From the NCBI RefSeq assembly GCF_006715005.1, contig NZ_VFMJ01000001.1, positions 2,604,001 to 2,668,000 on the forward strand: DNA of 64,000 nucleotides. The letters run 5' to 3'. This stretch comes from Serratia marcescens. GTDB taxonomy: Bacteria > Pseudomonadota > Gammaproteobacteria > Enterobacterales > Enterobacteriaceae. Position numbers and translations under genes: made by a program. The notes below the pieces were generated by a model that was given only the letters and a program-made list of their open reading frames with translations, was not told where the DNA came from and made no database searches. This document shows positions 50,366 through 61,404 of this stretch, one piece after another (position 1 is the stretch's first letter; each line of letters starts with the position of its first letter).

Positions 50366-50367
50366 GA

Positions 50368-51348
50368 TTACTTGGTCAGCAGAGATTCGATATCCTGCAG
50401 CAGTTGCTCAGCCTGAGCGGAGGGTAGCACCGCATCAACCGGCAAATACCACCAATTAGGCTGGGCAAAGGCGCGGCATTTTACCGCGTCCTTCTCCGTC
50501 ATCAGCAGCGTTTGCTCTGCGGTAACCAACGCCGCCAGCTGCGGCTGCTGATATTCCTGATGATCGGCAAACGCCACTTCCTGCACCACCTCGACGTTCA
50601 GCTTTTCCAACGTCGCGAAGAAACGCGGCGGATGACCAATGCCCGCCATCGCCACCACGCGCGTCAGCTCGGCCGCCGGACGACGTTGACCGCTCAGCAG
50701 GTTCACCGCGTCACGCGCCTGCAGGCGCATGGCAATTTCCCCCGCCTGCGCCACGCCGCCATTGGCGACGCGCGCATCGACGCTGCCAAGTCGCGCGGCG
50801 CGCTCGCGCATCGGCCCGGCCGGTAACCACCAGCCGTTGCCGAAACGGCGTACGCCGTCGATGACCACCAGCTCGAAGTCACGCTGTAAGGCATAGTGCT
50901 GCAAGCCGTCGTCGGTGATGATCGCATCCAGCGGCTGTTGTTGCAGCAAGGCCTGCACCGCCTCAGCTCGCTTGGGCGCGATCGCCACGGGCGCGCCGGT
51001 GCGCTGATAAATCAGCACCGGCTCATCCCCCGCCTCGCGGGTCGAGGTGCTCTGATTGAGCACCAGGGGATAGACCGCCGACTTGCCGCCGTAACCGCGC
51101 GAGACCACGCCAACGCGATAGCCCCGCTGCTGCAGGTGTTCCACCAGCCAGATCACCATCGGCGTTTTGCCGTTGCCGCCGGCAGTGAGATTGCCCACCA
51201 CCACCACCGGCACCGGCGCGCGCCAGCTTTTGCGCAGGCCACAGCGATAGCTTAGGCGAATCAGCCAACTGAGCAGGCCATACAGCCAGGAGAGCGGCAG
51301 CAGCGCCAGATAAAGCAGCGAACCGCCGGACCAGATGCGCTCAATCAT
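50368..51348 (-). CDS. lpxK: Tetraacyldisaccharide 4'-kinase LpxK
   Basis: 326 residues. An N-terminal membrane-associated helix, then the P-loop [14 protein letters not shown] and [19 protein letters not shown] and [20 protein letters not shown] follow. It phosphorylates the lipid A disaccharide at 4' on the inner leaflet, giving lipid IVA. The start overlaps the msbA stop by one base, so synthesis and flipping are coupled. Confidence 0.97.
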   Translation of the reverse strand: MIERIWSGGSLLYLALLPLSWLYGLLSWLIRLSYRCGLRKSWRAPVPVVVVGNLTAGGNGKTPMVIWLVEHLQQRGYRVGVVSRGYGGKSAVYPLVLNQSTSTREAGDEPVLIYQRTGAPVAIAPKRAEAVQALLQQQPLDAIITDDGLQHYALQRDFELVVIDGVRRFGNGWWLPAGPMRERAARLGSVDARVANGGVAQAGEIAMRLQARDAVNLLSGQRRPAAELTRVVAMAGIGHPPRFFATLEKLNVEVVQEVAFADHQEYQQPQLAALVTAEQTLLMTEKDAVKCRAFAQPNWWYLPVDAVLPSAQAEQLLQDIESLLTK

Positions 51349-53096
51349 TATTGACCAAACTGCATGCGGTGCAGTTGCGCATAGGCGCCCTGGCGTTCAA
51401 GCAACTCGGTGTGTTCGCCGCGTTCAACAATGCGACCATCCTCCACCACCAGGATCTCGTCCGCCTTCTCAATCGTCGACAGACGGTGCGCGATCACCAG
51501 CGAAGTACGGTCTTTCTGCAACTCGTCCAGCGCAGCCTGGATGGCACGTTCGGACTCGGTATCCAGCGCAGACGTCGCCTCATCCAGGATCAGGATCGGG
51601 CAGTCGCGCAGCAACGCACGCGCGATGGCGATACGCTGACGTTGGCCGCCGGACAGCATTACGCCGTTCTCACCGATCACCGTATCCAGGCCGTTCTCCA
51701 TCTTGTTGATGAAGTCCATTGCGTACGCCATTTCGGCCGCTTTCTCAATCTGCTCGCGGCTGTATTCACTCTCGCGTGCATAGGCAATGTTGTTGGCGAT
51801 GGTGTCGTTGAACAGGTGCACGTTTTGCGAGACCAGCGCTACCTGATTGCGCAGCGAGGCCAGGGTATATTCGCGCAAATCGTGGCCATCCATCAGAATT
51901 TCGCCTTCCTGGATATCGTAGAAACGCGTCAGCAGGTTGGCGATGGTGGATTTACCCGAACCGGAACGGCCCACCAAGGCGACGGTCTTGCCTTCGGCGA
52001 TTTTCAGGTTGATATCACGCAGCGCCGGCGTTTCCTTGGACGGGTAGTAGAAAGTGACGTTACGGAATTCGATATCGCCTTTCGCACGCTTCACTTCGCG
52101 GGTGCCGGTGTCTTTTTCCTGTTCCATATCCAAAATGGAGAACAGCGTCTGGCATGCCGCCATCCCGCGTTGGAACTGGGCATTGACGTTGGTCAGCGAC
52201 TTCAGCGGGCGCATCAGCGCGATCATCGATGAGAACACCACGGTAATGGTACCGGCGGTCAGGGTTGCCATCACGCTTGGGAAGCTGGCGGCAAACAGTA
52301 CGAACGCCAGCGCCAGCGAAGCGATCAGCTGAATGATCGGATCGGAAATCGAAGACGCGGAGACCAGCTTCATGCCCTGTTGACGCATGCGGTTGCTGAC
52401 CGAGTTAAAGCGCTCGGTTTCCACCTGCTGGCCACCGAAGATCAGCACTTCTTTATGGCCTTTCAGCATCTGCTCAGCGCTGGTGGTCACCTGCCCCATC
52501 GTGTTCTGCATGTTCTTGCTGATGTTGCGAAAACGCTTGGACACCAGGCGAATAGCGATGGAGACGATCGGCGCCAGCACGATCAGGATCACCGACAGCT
52601 GCCAGCTGTAGTAGAACATCATGATGAACAGGCCAATAATCGAAGCCCCTTCACGCACCACGGTCACCAGGGCGCTGGACGAGGAGGAAGCCACCTGCTC
52701 GGAATCATAGGTAATGCGCGACAGCAAAGTCCCGGTGGACTGCTGATCGAAGAAGGCCACCGGCATTCTCATCATATGGCCAAACAGGCGGCGGCGCATC
52801 TGCATCACCACCATGCCGGAAACCCAGGAAATGCAGTAGCTTGAAACAAAGCTGGTCACGCCGCGCATCAGCATCAGCGCAATGACCGCCAACGGCATCC
52901 ACACCAGCACGCTGCTGTCGGTTTTTCCAAACCCATCGTCCAATAGCGGTTTAAGCAGAGACAGCATCAGCGTGTCACCCGCTGCGTTCATAATCAACGC
53001 AATGGCGGCCACAATCAGCCCGGTCTTAAAAGGAGTGATCATCGGCCAGAGTCGACGGAATGTCTGCCAGGTCGAGAGATCTTTATCATTCATCAT
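51348..53096 (-). CDS. msbA: Lipid A export ATP-binding/permease protein MsbA
   Basis: 582 residues. Six membrane helices in the N-terminal half, then a nucleotide-binding domain with Walker [11 protein letters not shown]-loop [12 protein letters not shown], signature LSGGQRQR and Walker [13 protein letters not shown]. The homodimer flips core-lipid A from the inner to the outer leaflet of the inner membrane. It lies 35 bases downstream of comEC and is coupled to lpxK. Confidence 0.98.
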   Translation of the reverse strand: MMNDKDLSTWQTFRRLWPMITPFKTGLIVAAIALIMNAAGDTLMLSLLKPLLDDGFGKTDSSVLVWMPLAVIALMLMRGVTSFVSSYCISWVSGMVVMQMRRRLFGHMMRMPVAFFDQQSTGTLLSRITYDSEQVASSSSSALVTVVREGASIIGLFIMMFYYSWQLSVILIVLAPIVSIAIRLVSKRFRNISKNMQNTMGQVTTSAEQMLKGHKEVLIFGGQQVETERFNSVSNRMRQQGMKLVSASSISDPIIQLIASLALAFVLFAASFPSVMATLTAGTITVVFSSMIALMRPLKSLTNVNAQFQRGMAACQTLFSILDMEQEKDTGTREVKRAKGDIEFRNVTFYYPSKETPALRDINLKIAEGKTVALVGRSGSGKSTIANLLTRFYDIQEGEILMDGHDLREYTLASLRNQVALVSQNVHLFNDTIANNIAYARESEYSREQIEKAAEMAYAMDFINKMENGLDTVIGENGVMLSGGQRQRIAIARALLRDCPILILDEATSALDTESERAIQAALDELQKDRTSLVIAHRLSTIEKADEILVVEDGRIVERGEHTELLERQGAYAQLHRMQFGQ

Positions 53097-53131
53097 GCAA
53101 ATACCAGCATCGGAAGAAATAGCGGCCTATT

Positions 53132-55408
53132 TTACTCATTATCACCCTCTACGCCAAACCGCTGATGGTACCAACGGGGCATTAATTGTTCGCGAAAGCC
53201 TTTAATTTGCCAATCGTTGTCGAAAAAAAGTACCGATAACTGACCAGAGCGTGTCGTATCGCGCCATGTAATGCCATTTGCCCGGTATCTGGCGACCACT
53301 TTACGCGCCGGTAATCGCCACTTGTTGTAACGTGATGCTGACGCCAATGCCGCCTCAGGATTGACCGCGCGCAGAAACGGCGGCGTCGAAGAGGTTCTGC
53401 TGCCATGATGCCCCACCTGCAATACCGTGGCGGCTAAACGGTCGCGCCGCAATCGAATCAGCTGCGCCTCGGCTTTCTTTTCGGCGTCGCCGGTGAGCAG
53501 CAGACTGTATTTCCCGTCGTCGATACGGATCACGCAGGAGTCGTCATTGCCCGGCCTTTTGAGCGTTTTCGGTGGCCACAGCACCTCGAATTGCAACGAC
53601 TGCCAGCGCCAACGCTCACCGGCGACGCAGGGCAAATGCCCCTCCCCGCGTATCGGGCTGCGCACCGTCGCCTGTGGAAACGCACTCTGTACCGTCGGCA
53701 GCCCGCCGATATGATCGAGATGAGCATGGCTGATAATGATCTGTTCCAGTTCAATGCTCCGCCAGTTCAGCATCGGCAAAATATGGCGCTCGGCGGCGCT
53801 TCCCGCAGGCCAACGATCGCCGGTGTCATACAATATTCCTTTACCGTTCTGCTCAATCACTATCGCCAGGCCGTGCCCGACATCGAGCATATCGACACGC
53901 CAGCGGTGTTCCGGCTCTTTTCCTCGCCATAGCACACAGCATATCGCAACCGTCGCCAGGCCCGGCGCATAGCGCCACCACCAATGAAAGCGCCAACAGA
54001 TAACGATAAGCCATCCCGCTATGCTGGCCAGCAGCGATGCGGCCCCCAAATCCACCCAACCGCGCTGCAGGTAATTTAACGGCACAAACACCCCGCTCAA
54101 CGTGAAATCTGCCAACCACCAAAGCCCGTAACTTAGCGAAGGGGAGGCGCCGCCGATCACCGCCAGCAAAATCAACGGCACCGTCACCAATGAAACAATG
54201 GGCACCGCCCAAAGATTGGCCGGCAACGAGGTCAGCGTCAGGCCTAAAAACAGCGCGACCTGCATCGGCACCAGCAGCAGCGTCATGCCGAGCTGAATAT
54301 GCAGCCAGCGTACCGGCGCCCAATACCAGGCCGAACGAAATCGCTCGCCGAGCGGCGCCCATTCGAACCAAAAAATCAAACATCCCACCGCCAGCACAGA
54401 CAGCCAGAAACTGTCTGACAATACCGCCAGCGGATCGCACAGCAAAATCAGCCCGACGCACCATAGCCACACCTGCCAGGAAGAACAATGAACGCCGCGC
54501 AAGCGCAGCAGCATCCACAGCGTCATCGCCAACGCGGTACGCACCGCCGGCGGCTGGGCGCCCACCAACCAGACATAGATCAGCGTCGCCACCCAGCCCG
54601 CGACCAGCGGAAAGCGATAACCAATCAGATGGGCGGGAAGAAAAAACTGCAGCGCACGCAGCACCGCCCAGAACAAGATGGCAACCATCGCCACATGTAG
54701 CCCCGAAATAGCCATCAGGTGCGCAATGCCGGTTTTCAGCATCAGCGTGCGCAAAGCCTGTTCCAGTGCGGTTCGTTCCCCAAACGCCAGCGCCAGCAAT
54801 ACCGCCTTGTAACGCAATTCACCCATGTTGGTTTCCGCATGGCTGATTATGCGCTGGCGCAGGCTACAATCGCCATCCAGCAAACGAGCCTGCCTGACCT
54901 GCGCGGTCAAGGGTTGGCGCTGCGCGATTGCCCAACGCTGGCTGTCAAAGCCGCCTTCATTGAGCTTGCCGTGCACCGGCCGCAAACGCAGTTTCAATTG
55001 CCAACGCTGCCCGGCGCACAGCCGCTGCTGTTCTGGAGCCCACGTCGTGGTAAACGCCACCGCCGGCACCAACCAATGGCCGTCGCCCCGCTCGATGCGC
55101 ATCAGCGTCTGCTTACTGACGGCAGGCTCCAGCGCGACGCTGCTCACCTGCACCACCGCCATCATGTCCGGCATGCGGCTTAGGCGCTCCATTTGCCCGA
55201 GCAGGCTTCCGGCGTTGAAAACCGCCCATATGAATCCCAATCCCAGGCAGGCCAAATAACGGCAGAACGGCCAACGGGTGCGCAGCAGTAAACAGGCGAC
55301 AAACAGCATCGGCCACAGCAGCCATGGCTCTGGCAACCGTGGTAAAACCAGCAGCGGCAGGATGCCGCAGATAACGGCGAGTATCGCCAGATCCAGCGAA
55401 ATTTTGAT
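53132..55408 (-). CDS. comEC: ComEC/Rec2 family DNA-uptake channel (YcaI), unusual start
   Basis: The product has many membrane helices, the competence domain (TGIAHLMAISGLHVAMVAIL) and a C-terminal metallo-beta-lactamase domain (SHAHLDHIGG, LLLTGDAEKKAE, VGHHGSRTSST). It is the predicted inner-membrane channel for single-stranded DNA. The first standard start codon in frame is a TTG at 55336 with no ribosome site (734 residues). The 24 codons before it still align with the E. coli N-terminus (IKISLDLAILAVICGILPLL), and an ATC at 55408 stands where E. coli has ATG, 7 nt after GGAGAAG. From there the length is 758, close to the 754 of E. coli. An in-frame TGA lies further upstream. Confidence 0.85.
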   Translation of the reverse strand: MKISLDLAILAVICGILPLLVLPRLPEPWLLWPMLFVACLLLRTRWPFCRYLACLGLGFIWAVFNAGSLLGQMERLSRMPDMMAVVQVSSVALEPAVSKQTLMRIERGDGHWLVPAVAFTTTWAPEQQRLCAGQRWQLKLRLRPVHGKLNEGGFDSQRWAIAQRQPLTAQVRQARLLDGDCSLRQRIISHAETNMGELRYKAVLLALAFGERTALEQALRTLMLKTGIAHLMAISGLHVAMVAILFWAVLRALQFFLPAHLIGYRFPLVAGWVATLIYVWLVGAQPPAVRTALAMTLWMLLRLRGVHCSSWQVWLWCVGLILLCDPLAVLSDSFWLSVLAVGCLIFWFEWAPLGERFRSAWYWAPVRWLHIQLGMTLLLVPMQVALFLGLTLTSLPANLWAVPIVSLVTVPLILLAVIGGASPSLSYGLWWLADFTLSGVFVPLNYLQRGWVDLGAASLLASIAGWLIVICWRFHWWWRYAPGLATVAICCVLWRGKEPEHRWRVDMLDVGHGLAIVIEQNGKGILYDTGDRWPAGSAAERHILPMLNWRSIELEQIIISHAHLDHIGGLPTVQSAFPQATVRSPIRGEGHLPCVAGERWRWQSLQFEVLWPPKTLKRPGNDDSCVIRIDDGKYSLLLTGDAEKKAEAQLIRLRRDRLAATVLQVGHHGSRTSSTPPFLRAVNPEAALASASRYNKWRLPARKVVARYRANGITWRDTTRSGQLSVLFFDNDWQIKGFREQLMPRWYHQRFGVEGDNE

Positions 55409-55609
55409 CGCTCTTCTCCCATCGGCTCCACCATGAGCAAAAACGCGTCACGGCAAGCAAGCAGGATCGTTCAGGCGACATGTCGCCGCCAGCGGGCTTT
55501 AACGAAGATGCGGTGAACATGGCAGGATAAGAGAGGGCTATGTTGCAGCCACACCGCAAATGCGGCGCAGTACGCAATTCACGAGCGTATCGTGGAGAAA
55601 TCGCAGGCG

Positions 55610-55645
55610 AAAAAAAACGGCGCCTTAAAGGCACCGTTTTATATT
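55610..55645 (-). terminator. ihfB terminator
   Basis: Minus strand: ACGGTGCC-TTTAA-GGCGCCGT (one mismatch) followed by seven further T, 40-60 bases after the ihfB stop. Confidence 0.9.
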
Positions 55646-55679
55646 CTTTACAAGCAACAACGCTATGAGCAGTCAGCGA

Positions 55680-55964
55680 CTAGCCATAGATATTGGCGCG
55701 GTCACGCAACTCTTTGCCTGGTTTGAAGTGAGGAACGTACTTGCCGTCCAGCTCAACTTTGTCACCGGTTTTCGGGTTGCGGCCTACACGCGGGGCACGG
55801 TAGTGAAGAGAAAAACTGCCGAATCCGCGGATCTCAATGCGTTCGCCCTCGGCCAGCGTTGCGGCCATGTGCTCAAGCATCTCTTTCACTGCATCCTCAA
55901 CGGCCTTCGCCGGAATATGAGATTGCTGGCCAGCAAGTCTTTCAATAAGTTCAGACTTGGTCAT
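55680..55964 (-). CDS. ihfB: Integration host factor subunit beta
   Basis: 94 residues of the HU/IHF family. [20 protein letters not shown] opens the dimerisation helices, and the DNA-intercalating arm holds the proline in [10 protein letters not shown]. With IhfA it bends DNA at specific sites for recombination, replication and transcription. It follows rpsA on the same strand with a hairpin in between, as in E. coli. Confidence 0.98.
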   Translation of the reverse strand: MTKSELIERLAGQQSHIPAKAVEDAVKEMLEHMAATLAEGERIEIRGFGSFSLHYRAPRVGRNPKTGDKVELDGKYVPHFKPGKELRDRANIYG

Positions 55965-55999
55965 AGTACCTCCAAGCTTTGCAGCTAAACTACCGTATC

Positions 56000-56020
56000 G
56001 GGGCGGTCAGAAACCGCCCC
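56000..56020 (-). terminator. Hairpin between rpsA and ihfB
   Basis: GGGGCGGT/ACCGCCCC, 8-bp arms, 5-base loop, 7 bases after the rpsA stop; no U-tract. Likely a partial terminator or 3' stabiliser that lets some transcripts continue to ihfB. Confidence 0.5.
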
Positions 56021-56026
56021 CCGTCA

Positions 56027-57700
56027 TTACTCGCCTTTAGCCGCTTTGAAAGCTTCAGCCATTGCGTTAGAGAAGTTGCCTTCTTCCTGTTTGTTGTTAA
56101 CAGTAGCGATGGCGTCTTTCTCGTCAGCTTCGTCCTTAGCACGTACGGACAGGCTTACAACGCGGTTCTTACGGTCAACGCCGGTGAATTTAGCTTCAAC
56201 TTCGTCACCTACGTTCAGAACCAGAGTTGCATCTTCAATGCGGTCGCGAGAGGCTTCAGATGCACGCAGGTAACCTTCTACGCCGCCTGCCAATTCAACT
56301 GTAGCACCTTTGGCGTCAACTGCAGTGACTTTACCAGTAACAATAGCACCTTTCTTGTTCATAGACAGGTAGTTATTGAACGGGTCTTCAGCCAGTTGCT
56401 TCACGCCCAGGGAGATACGCTCGCGCTCTGCGTCAACTTGCAGAACAACCGCAGCGATTTCGTCGCCTTTCTTGTATTCACGTACTGCTTCTTCGCCTGC
56501 AACGTTCCAGGAGATGTCAGACAGGTGAACCAGGCCGTCGATGCCGCCGTCCAGGCCGATGAAGATACCGAAGTCAGTGATAGACTTGATTTTACCTTCA
56601 ACGCGGTCGCCCTTGTTGTGGGTTTCTGCGAACTGCTGCCATGGGTTGGATTTGCACTGCTTCAGGCCCAGGGAGATACGACGACGTTCTTCATCGATGT
56701 CCAGAACCATCACTTCCACTACATCGCCCACGTTAACAACTTTGGACGGATGGATGTTTTTGTTGGTCCAATCCATTTCAGAAACGTGTACCAGACCTTC
56801 AACGCCTTCTTCGATTTCTACGAAGCAGCCGTAATCAGTCAGGTTGGTTACACGACCAGTCAGCTTGGTGCCTTCTGGGTAACGTTTCGCGATAGCAACC
56901 CATGGATCTTCGCCCAGCTGTTTCAGGCCCAGGGAGACACGAGTACGCTCGCGGTCGAACTTCAGCACTTTAACAGTGATTTCATCGCCAACATTGACGA
57001 TTTCGCTTGGGTGCTTAACGCGTTTCCAAGCCATGTCAGTGATGTGCAGCAGGCCGTCTACGCCGCCCAGATCAACGAATGCACCGTAGTCAGTGAGGTT
57101 CTTAACGATACCTTTAACTTCCATGCCTTCCTGCAGGTTTTCCAGCAGTTGATCGCGCTCAGCGCTGTTCTCGGATTCGATAACCGCACGGCGAGAAACG
57201 ACAACGTTGTTGCGCTTCTGATCCAGCTTGATGACTTTGAACTCAAGCTCTTTGCCTTCCAGGTGCAGAGTGTCACGTACCGGACGCACGTCAACCAGGG
57301 AACCTGGCAGGAACGCGCGGATGCCGTTCAGCTCGACGGTGAAGCCACCCTTCACTTTGCCGTTGATAACACCGGTTACAGTCTCAGCTTCTTCGTAGGC
57401 TTTTTCCAGCGTGATCCAAGCTTCGTGACGCTTAGCTTTCTCACGGGACAGCAGGGTTTCACCGAAGCCGTCTTCAACAGCATCCAGAGCAACGTCAACT
57501 TCGTCACCAACCTGGATTTCCAGCTCGCCTTGGGCGTTTTTGAATTGCTCAGCCGGGATGGCAGACTCAGATTTCAGACCGGCGTCAACCAGTACGATAT
57601 CTTTGTCGATAGCAACAACGACGCCACGAACGATGGAACCCGGGCGGGTTTCGATTTCTTTTAAGGATTCTTCAAAGAGTTGAGCGAAAGATTCAGTCAT
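56027..57700 (-). CDS. rpsA: 30S ribosomal protein S1
   Basis: 557 residues with six S1 (OB-fold) repeats. The first two bind the ribosome; the later four ([36 protein letters not shown] and [12 protein letters not shown] mark repeats) bind mRNA. S1 delivers structured mRNA to the 30S subunit and represses its own translation through the structured leader in 57701-57884, which here shows no strong classical Shine-Dalgarno. Codon use is highly biased. It follows cmk on the same strand. Confidence 0.98.
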   Translation of the reverse strand: MTESFAQLFEESLKEIETRPGSIVRGVVVAIDKDIVLVDAGLKSESAIPAEQFKNAQGELEIQVGDEVDVALDAVEDGFGETLLSREKAKRHEAWITLEKAYEEAETVTGVINGKVKGGFTVELNGIRAFLPGSLVDVRPVRDTLHLEGKELEFKVIKLDQKRNNVVVSRRAVIESENSAERDQLLENLQEGMEVKGIVKNLTDYGAFVDLGGVDGLLHITDMAWKRVKHPSEIVNVGDEITVKVLKFDRERTRVSLGLKQLGEDPWVAIAKRYPEGTKLTGRVTNLTDYGCFVEIEEGVEGLVHVSEMDWTNKNIHPSKVVNVGDVVEVMVLDIDEERRRISLGLKQCKSNPWQQFAETHNKGDRVEGKIKSITDFGIFIGLDGGIDGLVHLSDISWNVAGEEAVREYKKGDEIAAVVLQVDAERERISLGVKQLAEDPFNNYLSMNKKGAIVTGKVTAVDAKGATVELAGGVEGYLRASEASRDRIEDATLVLNVGDEVEAKFTGVDRKNRVVSLSVRAKDEADEKDAIATVNNKQEEGNFSNAMAEAFKAAKGE

Positions 57701-57884
57701 GTTGTTAATCTTCAGGGTTCTTTAGTTTAACGTCCATTTAGCGTCCCGCCGAATGGGGTTGTTTCACATACCCCGCCATTGGCTCCATGCCGACAGGGTT
57801 TAAGGTTACAGGGGTAAAATTTTACCCGATATATTGCGATACCGCTATGACAAATATGACAAAAAGCCAATAGCGCCGCCGCGC

Positions 57885-58574
57885 TTATTGCTGCGGCAAC
57901 GCCAACACTTTCTGTGCATACGTCAACGCCTGCCGGATCACTTCTTCGATCGACATGCTGGTAGAATCCAGCACGAGGGCGTCAGAAGCGGGCACCAGAG
58001 GCGCGATAGGCCGATTACGGTCACGGTCGTCCCGTTCCTTTATCTCGGCTAAAAGACGTTCAAAGTTAACATTAAAGCCCTTCTCCTGCAACTGCAGCAT
58101 GCGGCGGTGCGCGCGCTCCTCCGAGCTGGCGTCGAGGAAAATCTTGACCGGCGCGTCCGGGAACACCACCGTGCCCATATCGCGACCGTCGGCGATCAGG
58201 CCGGGCGCCTCGCGGAATGCGCGCTGGCGGCGCAGCAACGCCTCGCGCACGCGCGGAAACGCCGCCGCTTGCGACGCGGTGTTGCCGACGGTTTCGGTGC
58301 GGATCTCATTGCTGACGTCCTCACCTTCCAAAATCACCTGCAGCTTGCCGTCCTGGGCAACGAAGCGAACATCGAGATGTGCGGCCAGCGGAACCAGCGC
58401 TTCCTCAGAAGTGATATCCACCTGATGATGCAACGCCGCCAGCGCCAGCACGCGATAGATCGCGCCGGAGTCCAGCAAACGCCAACCAAGGGACTCGGCC
58501 AACGCTTTACACAGCGTGCCTTTGCCTGCGCCACTTGGTCCATCAACGGTTATCACCGGGGCTGTAGCCGTCAT
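57885..58574 (-). CDS. cmk: Cytidylate kinase
   Basis: 229 residues from the ATG at 58574 (GGAGAG upstream; start [19 protein letters not shown]). P-loop GPSGAGKGT, the bacterial CMP-specific insert ([15 protein letters not shown]) and [13 protein letters not shown]. It phosphorylates CMP and dCMP with ATP. Upstream of rpsA on the same strand, the usual enterobacterial arrangement. Confidence 0.97.
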   Translation of the reverse strand: MTATAPVITVDGPSGAGKGTLCKALAESLGWRLLDSGAIYRVLALAALHHQVDITSEEALVPLAAHLDVRFVAQDGKLQVILEGEDVSNEIRTETVGNTASQAAAFPRVREALLRRQRAFREAPGLIADGRDMGTVVFPDAPVKIFLDASSEERAHRRMLQLQEKGFNVNFERLLAEIKERDDRDRNRPIAPLVPASDALVLDSTSMSIEEVIRQALTYAQKVLALPQQ

Positions 58575-58791
58575 TTCTCTCTCCTTCAGGTAGAAAACCT
58601 CACAGAGACACGGCGCGCTTTGGCTCACAGCCCGCGCGCCGCACTCTCTGCCACCCGCCCAATCAGGGGCAAATACGGTGGCGTATTATACGCTGCCCTA
58701 CGGCGATCTGTTACCCTGGAACTGTCCGGTTGTTGAAAATAAGCGCACAACCGCGAAAAAGTATAGAAGAAACGCCGGTCGCCAAAGGTTA

Positions 58792-58822
58792 AAAACGATA
58801 AAGGCCCACAAAGGGGCCTTAA
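58792..58822 (-). terminator. aroA terminator
   Basis: Minus strand: AAGGCCCC/GGGCCTT stem, then TATCGTTTTTAACC; 20 bases after the aroA stop. Moderate strength. Confidence 0.6.
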
Positions 58823-58840
58823 AATAAACGATTTGACGGG

Positions 58841-60127
58841 TTACGCCGGCTGGCTGATGCGCGCCAGCTGTTCGAAATAGTCCGGGAAGGTTTTCGCGGT
58901 GCATTTCGGATCGAGAATGGTGACCGGAGTATCCGACAGCGCCACCAGCGAGAAACACATCGCCATGCGGTGATCGTTGTAGGTGCCGATCTCGGCAAAC
59001 TGCAGTTTGGCCGGCGGCACGACGTGAATGTAGTCTTCGCCTTCGTCCACTTCCGCCCCCACTTTACGCAGCTCGGTGGCCATCGCCGCCAGGCGGTCGG
59101 TCTCCTTCACCCGCCAGTTGTAGATATTGCGGATGGTGGTCGGCCCCTCGGCGAACAGCGCTGCGGTGGCGATGGTCATCGCCGCGTCCGGAATGTGGTT
59201 CATGTCCATGTCGATGCCGCGCAGTTCACCGCGGCTGCACTCGATGAAATCGTCGCCCCAGGTAATGCGCGCGCCCATTTTCTCCAGCACGTCGGCAAAT
59301 TTGGTGTCGCCCTGCACGCTTTTGCGGCCGATGCCGGTCACCCGCACGGTGCCGCCCTTGATAGCCGCCGCCGCCAGGAAGTAAGAGGCGGAAGATGCGT
59401 CGCCCTCAACCAGGTAATCGCCCGGCGCGATATACGTCTGGCGCCCCTGGATATGGAACACCCGGTAGTTGTTGTGACTCACCGATACGCCGAAGGTGCG
59501 CATCAGATGCAACGTGATGTCGATGTACGGCTTGGAAACCAGCTCGCCCTTGATGTGGATCTGCGTATCCTGCGGCGCCAGCGGCGCAGTCATCAGCAAC
59601 GCGGTCAGGAACTGGCTGGAGACGCTGCCGTCAACGGTGACGTCGCCGCCCTGGAAGCCGCCGCGCAGGCGAATCGGCGGGTAATCGGTCTGCTCGAGAT
59701 AATCAATCTGCGCCCCGCCCTGGCGCAACGCGTCCACCAGATGGCCGATCGGGCGCTCTTTCATGCGCGGTTCGCCGGTCAACACCACGTCGCCTTCGCC
59801 GAGGCACAGCGCCGCCGCCAATGGGCGCATCGCCGTCCCGGCGTTGCCGAGGAACAGTTCCAACGGCTGCTCGGCCACCAGCGGCCCGGCCACGCCGGTC
59901 ACTTCGCATACGGTGCGATCGGCGGAAAGCTGATAGTTCACGCCCAACGCCTGCAGGGCGTTCAGCATATGACGCACGTCGTCGCTGTCCAGCAGGTTGG
60001 TCAGCCGGGTCGTGCCTTTCGCCAGCGCAGCCAGCAACAGAGCGCGGTTAGAAACGCTCTTGGAGCCGGGTAAGTTGACGGTGCCATTGACCAGGGCGAC
60101 CGGGTGTAACGTCAGGGAATCCACCAT
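58841..60127 (-). CDS. aroA: 3-phosphoshikimate 1-carboxyvinyltransferase (EPSP synthase)
   Basis: 428 residues from the ATG at 60127 (GGAGAG about 10 nt upstream); the frame also runs up to a TTG at 60145. It transfers the enolpyruvyl group of PEP to shikimate-3-phosphate in aromatic amino acid synthesis. The glyphosate/PEP-binding loop [13 protein letters not shown] is the class I (sensitive) type. PGSKSVSNR at the N-terminus and RVKETDR and NDHRMAM near the C-terminus are present. Second gene of serC-aroA, separated from serC by a terminator-like hairpin. Confidence 0.97.
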   Translation of the reverse strand: MVDSLTLHPVALVNGTVNLPGSKSVSNRALLLAALAKGTTRLTNLLDSDDVRHMLNALQALGVNYQLSADRTVCEVTGVAGPLVAEQPLELFLGNAGTAMRPLAAALCLGEGDVVLTGEPRMKERPIGHLVDALRQGGAQIDYLEQTDYPPIRLRGGFQGGDVTVDGSVSSQFLTALLMTAPLAPQDTQIHIKGELVSKPYIDITLHLMRTFGVSVSHNNYRVFHIQGRQTYIAPGDYLVEGDASSASYFLAAAAIKGGTVRVTGIGRKSVQGDTKFADVLEKMGARITWGDDFIECSRGELRGIDMDMNHIPDAAMTIATAALFAEGPTTIRNIYNWRVKETDRLAAMATELRKVGAEVDEGEDYIHVVPPAKLQFAEIGTYNDHRMAMCFSLVALSDTPVTILDPKCTAKTFPDYFEQLARISQPA

Positions 60128-60151
60128 GTGAACAAAACTCTCCAATTCTGA

Positions 60152-60185
60152 TAAACGAAACGGCTCCGGAATAATGCCGGAGCCG
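60152..60185 (-). terminator. Intra-operon hairpin between serC and aroA
   Basis: Minus strand: CGGCTCCGG/CCGGAGCCG, perfect 9-bp arms with a 7-base loop, followed by TTTCGTTTATC. A partial terminator would give more serC than aroA mRNA, as known for this operon in E. coli. Confidence 0.65.
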
Positions 60186-60240
60186 CTTTAATGCAAAAGG
60201 ACAACAGCCTGAGCAGCCCGCGCCGGGCGGGCTGACGGTA

Positions 60241-61326
60241 TCAACCGTGACGACGTTCGAAGTCGGTCATGAAGTCGGTCAGCGCCTGCACGCCGGCCAG
60301 CGGCATGGCATTGTAAATAGAAGCGCGCATGCCGCCAACTACCCGGTGGCCTTTCAGCGCCTGCAGGCCGATAGCCTCGGCTTCGCTGAGGAACACCTTG
60401 TCCAGCGCCGCATCGGCCAGCTGGAACGGCACGTTCATCCAGGAACGGTTGGCAATCGCCACCTGGCTGCGGTAGAAGTCGGATTTATCGATGGTCGCGT
60501 ACAGCAGCTCGGCCTTGGCCTGATTGCGTTTTTGCATCTCCACCAGGCCACCCTGCTCTTTCAGCCATTTGAACACCAGCCCGGACAGGTACCAGGCGAA
60601 GGTTGGCGGGGTGTTGAACATCGAGTCGTTCTCGGCCAGCACGGTGTAATCGAGGATAGACGGCACTTCTTTACGCGCCTTGCCCAGCAGATCGTCACGT
60701 ACGATCACCAGCGTCAGGCCGGCCGGGCCGATATTTTTCTGCGCGCCGGCGTAAATCACGCCGAAACGGCTGACGTCGAGCGGGCGGGACAGGATGGTCG
60801 AGGAGTAATCGCCGATCACCACCTTGTCGCCGAAGTCCGGCGTTTCATCGATGGCCACGCCGTCGATGGTCTCATTCGGGCAATAGTGCACATAAGCCGC
60901 GTCGTCGCTGAGCTGCCACGCTTTCATCGGCTTGATGCCGCTCAGGCCATCGATACGGGTTTTCACGTCGATGACGTTCGGGGTGCAATACTTTTCCGCT
61001 TCCTTGATGGCGCTGTGCGCCCAATAGCCGCCGTCGATATAGTCGGCGGTGGCCTTGTCGCCCAACAGGTTCAGCGGCAGCGCGGCGAACTGCCCGCGGG
61101 CGCCGCCGTGGCAAAACAGCACTTTATAGTTGGAGGGGACTTTCAGCAGATCGCGCAGATCCTGTTCCGCCTGCTCGGCAACGGCGATGAATTCTTTGCT
61201 GCGGTGACTGATCTCCATCACTGACGTGCCCAGCCCGTGCCAGTTGCACAGTTCCTGTTCCGCACGACGCAACACTTCCACCGGCAGCATCGCCGGGCCA
61301 GAGCTAAAATTATAAACCTGAGTCAT
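60241..61326 (-). CDS. serC: Phosphoserine/phosphohydroxythreonine aminotransferase
   Basis: 361 residues, PLP-dependent fold type I. Start [19 protein letters not shown]; the PLP-lysine segment is [17 protein letters not shown]. It serves serine synthesis (3-phosphohydroxypyruvate) and pyridoxal-5'-phosphate synthesis (phosphohydroxythreonine). First gene of serC-aroA. Its upstream region carries an 18-bp perfect-arm palindrome. Confidence 0.97.
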   Translation of the reverse strand: MTQVYNFSSGPAMLPVEVLRRAEQELCNWHGLGTSVMEISHRSKEFIAVAEQAEQDLRDLLKVPSNYKVLFCHGGARGQFAALPLNLLGDKATADYIDGGYWAHSAIKEAEKYCTPNVIDVKTRIDGLSGIKPMKAWQLSDDAAYVHYCPNETIDGVAIDETPDFGDKVVIGDYSSTILSRPLDVSRFGVIYAGAQKNIGPAGLTLVIVRDDLLGKARKEVPSILDYTVLAENDSMFNTPPTFAWYLSGLVFKWLKEQGGLVEMQKRNQAKAELLYATIDKSDFYRSQVAIANRSWMNVPFQLADAALDKVFLSEAEAIGLQALKGHRVVGGMRASIYNAMPLAGVQALTDFMTDFERRHG

Positions 61327-61386
61327 TTCCCCTCACCACATTCACTGTTCGCCGCAGAAAAGCGACCTGTCGAAAAGACGCCCGAA

Positions 61387-61404
61387 GTTAACGCTCGCGT
61401 TAAC
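61387..61404. promoter_or_regulatory. GTTAACGC-TC-GCGTTAAC palindrome upstream of serC
   Basis: Perfect 8-bp arms around a 2-bp centre, beginning 61 bases before the serC start. The 8-mer GTTAACGC recurs at 61552-61559 in the same gap and at 62647-62654 inside the ansB signal-peptide region. Looks like an operator; I do not recognise the regulator. The rest of 61327-61628 shows no gene. Confidence 0.45.

Noticed and set aside
55979-57664. 561-codon plus-strand ORF across rpsA
   Set aside because: It is the antisense frame of the highly biased rpsA gene, whose codon use avoids antisense stops. No ribosome site, and the translation resembles no protein family.
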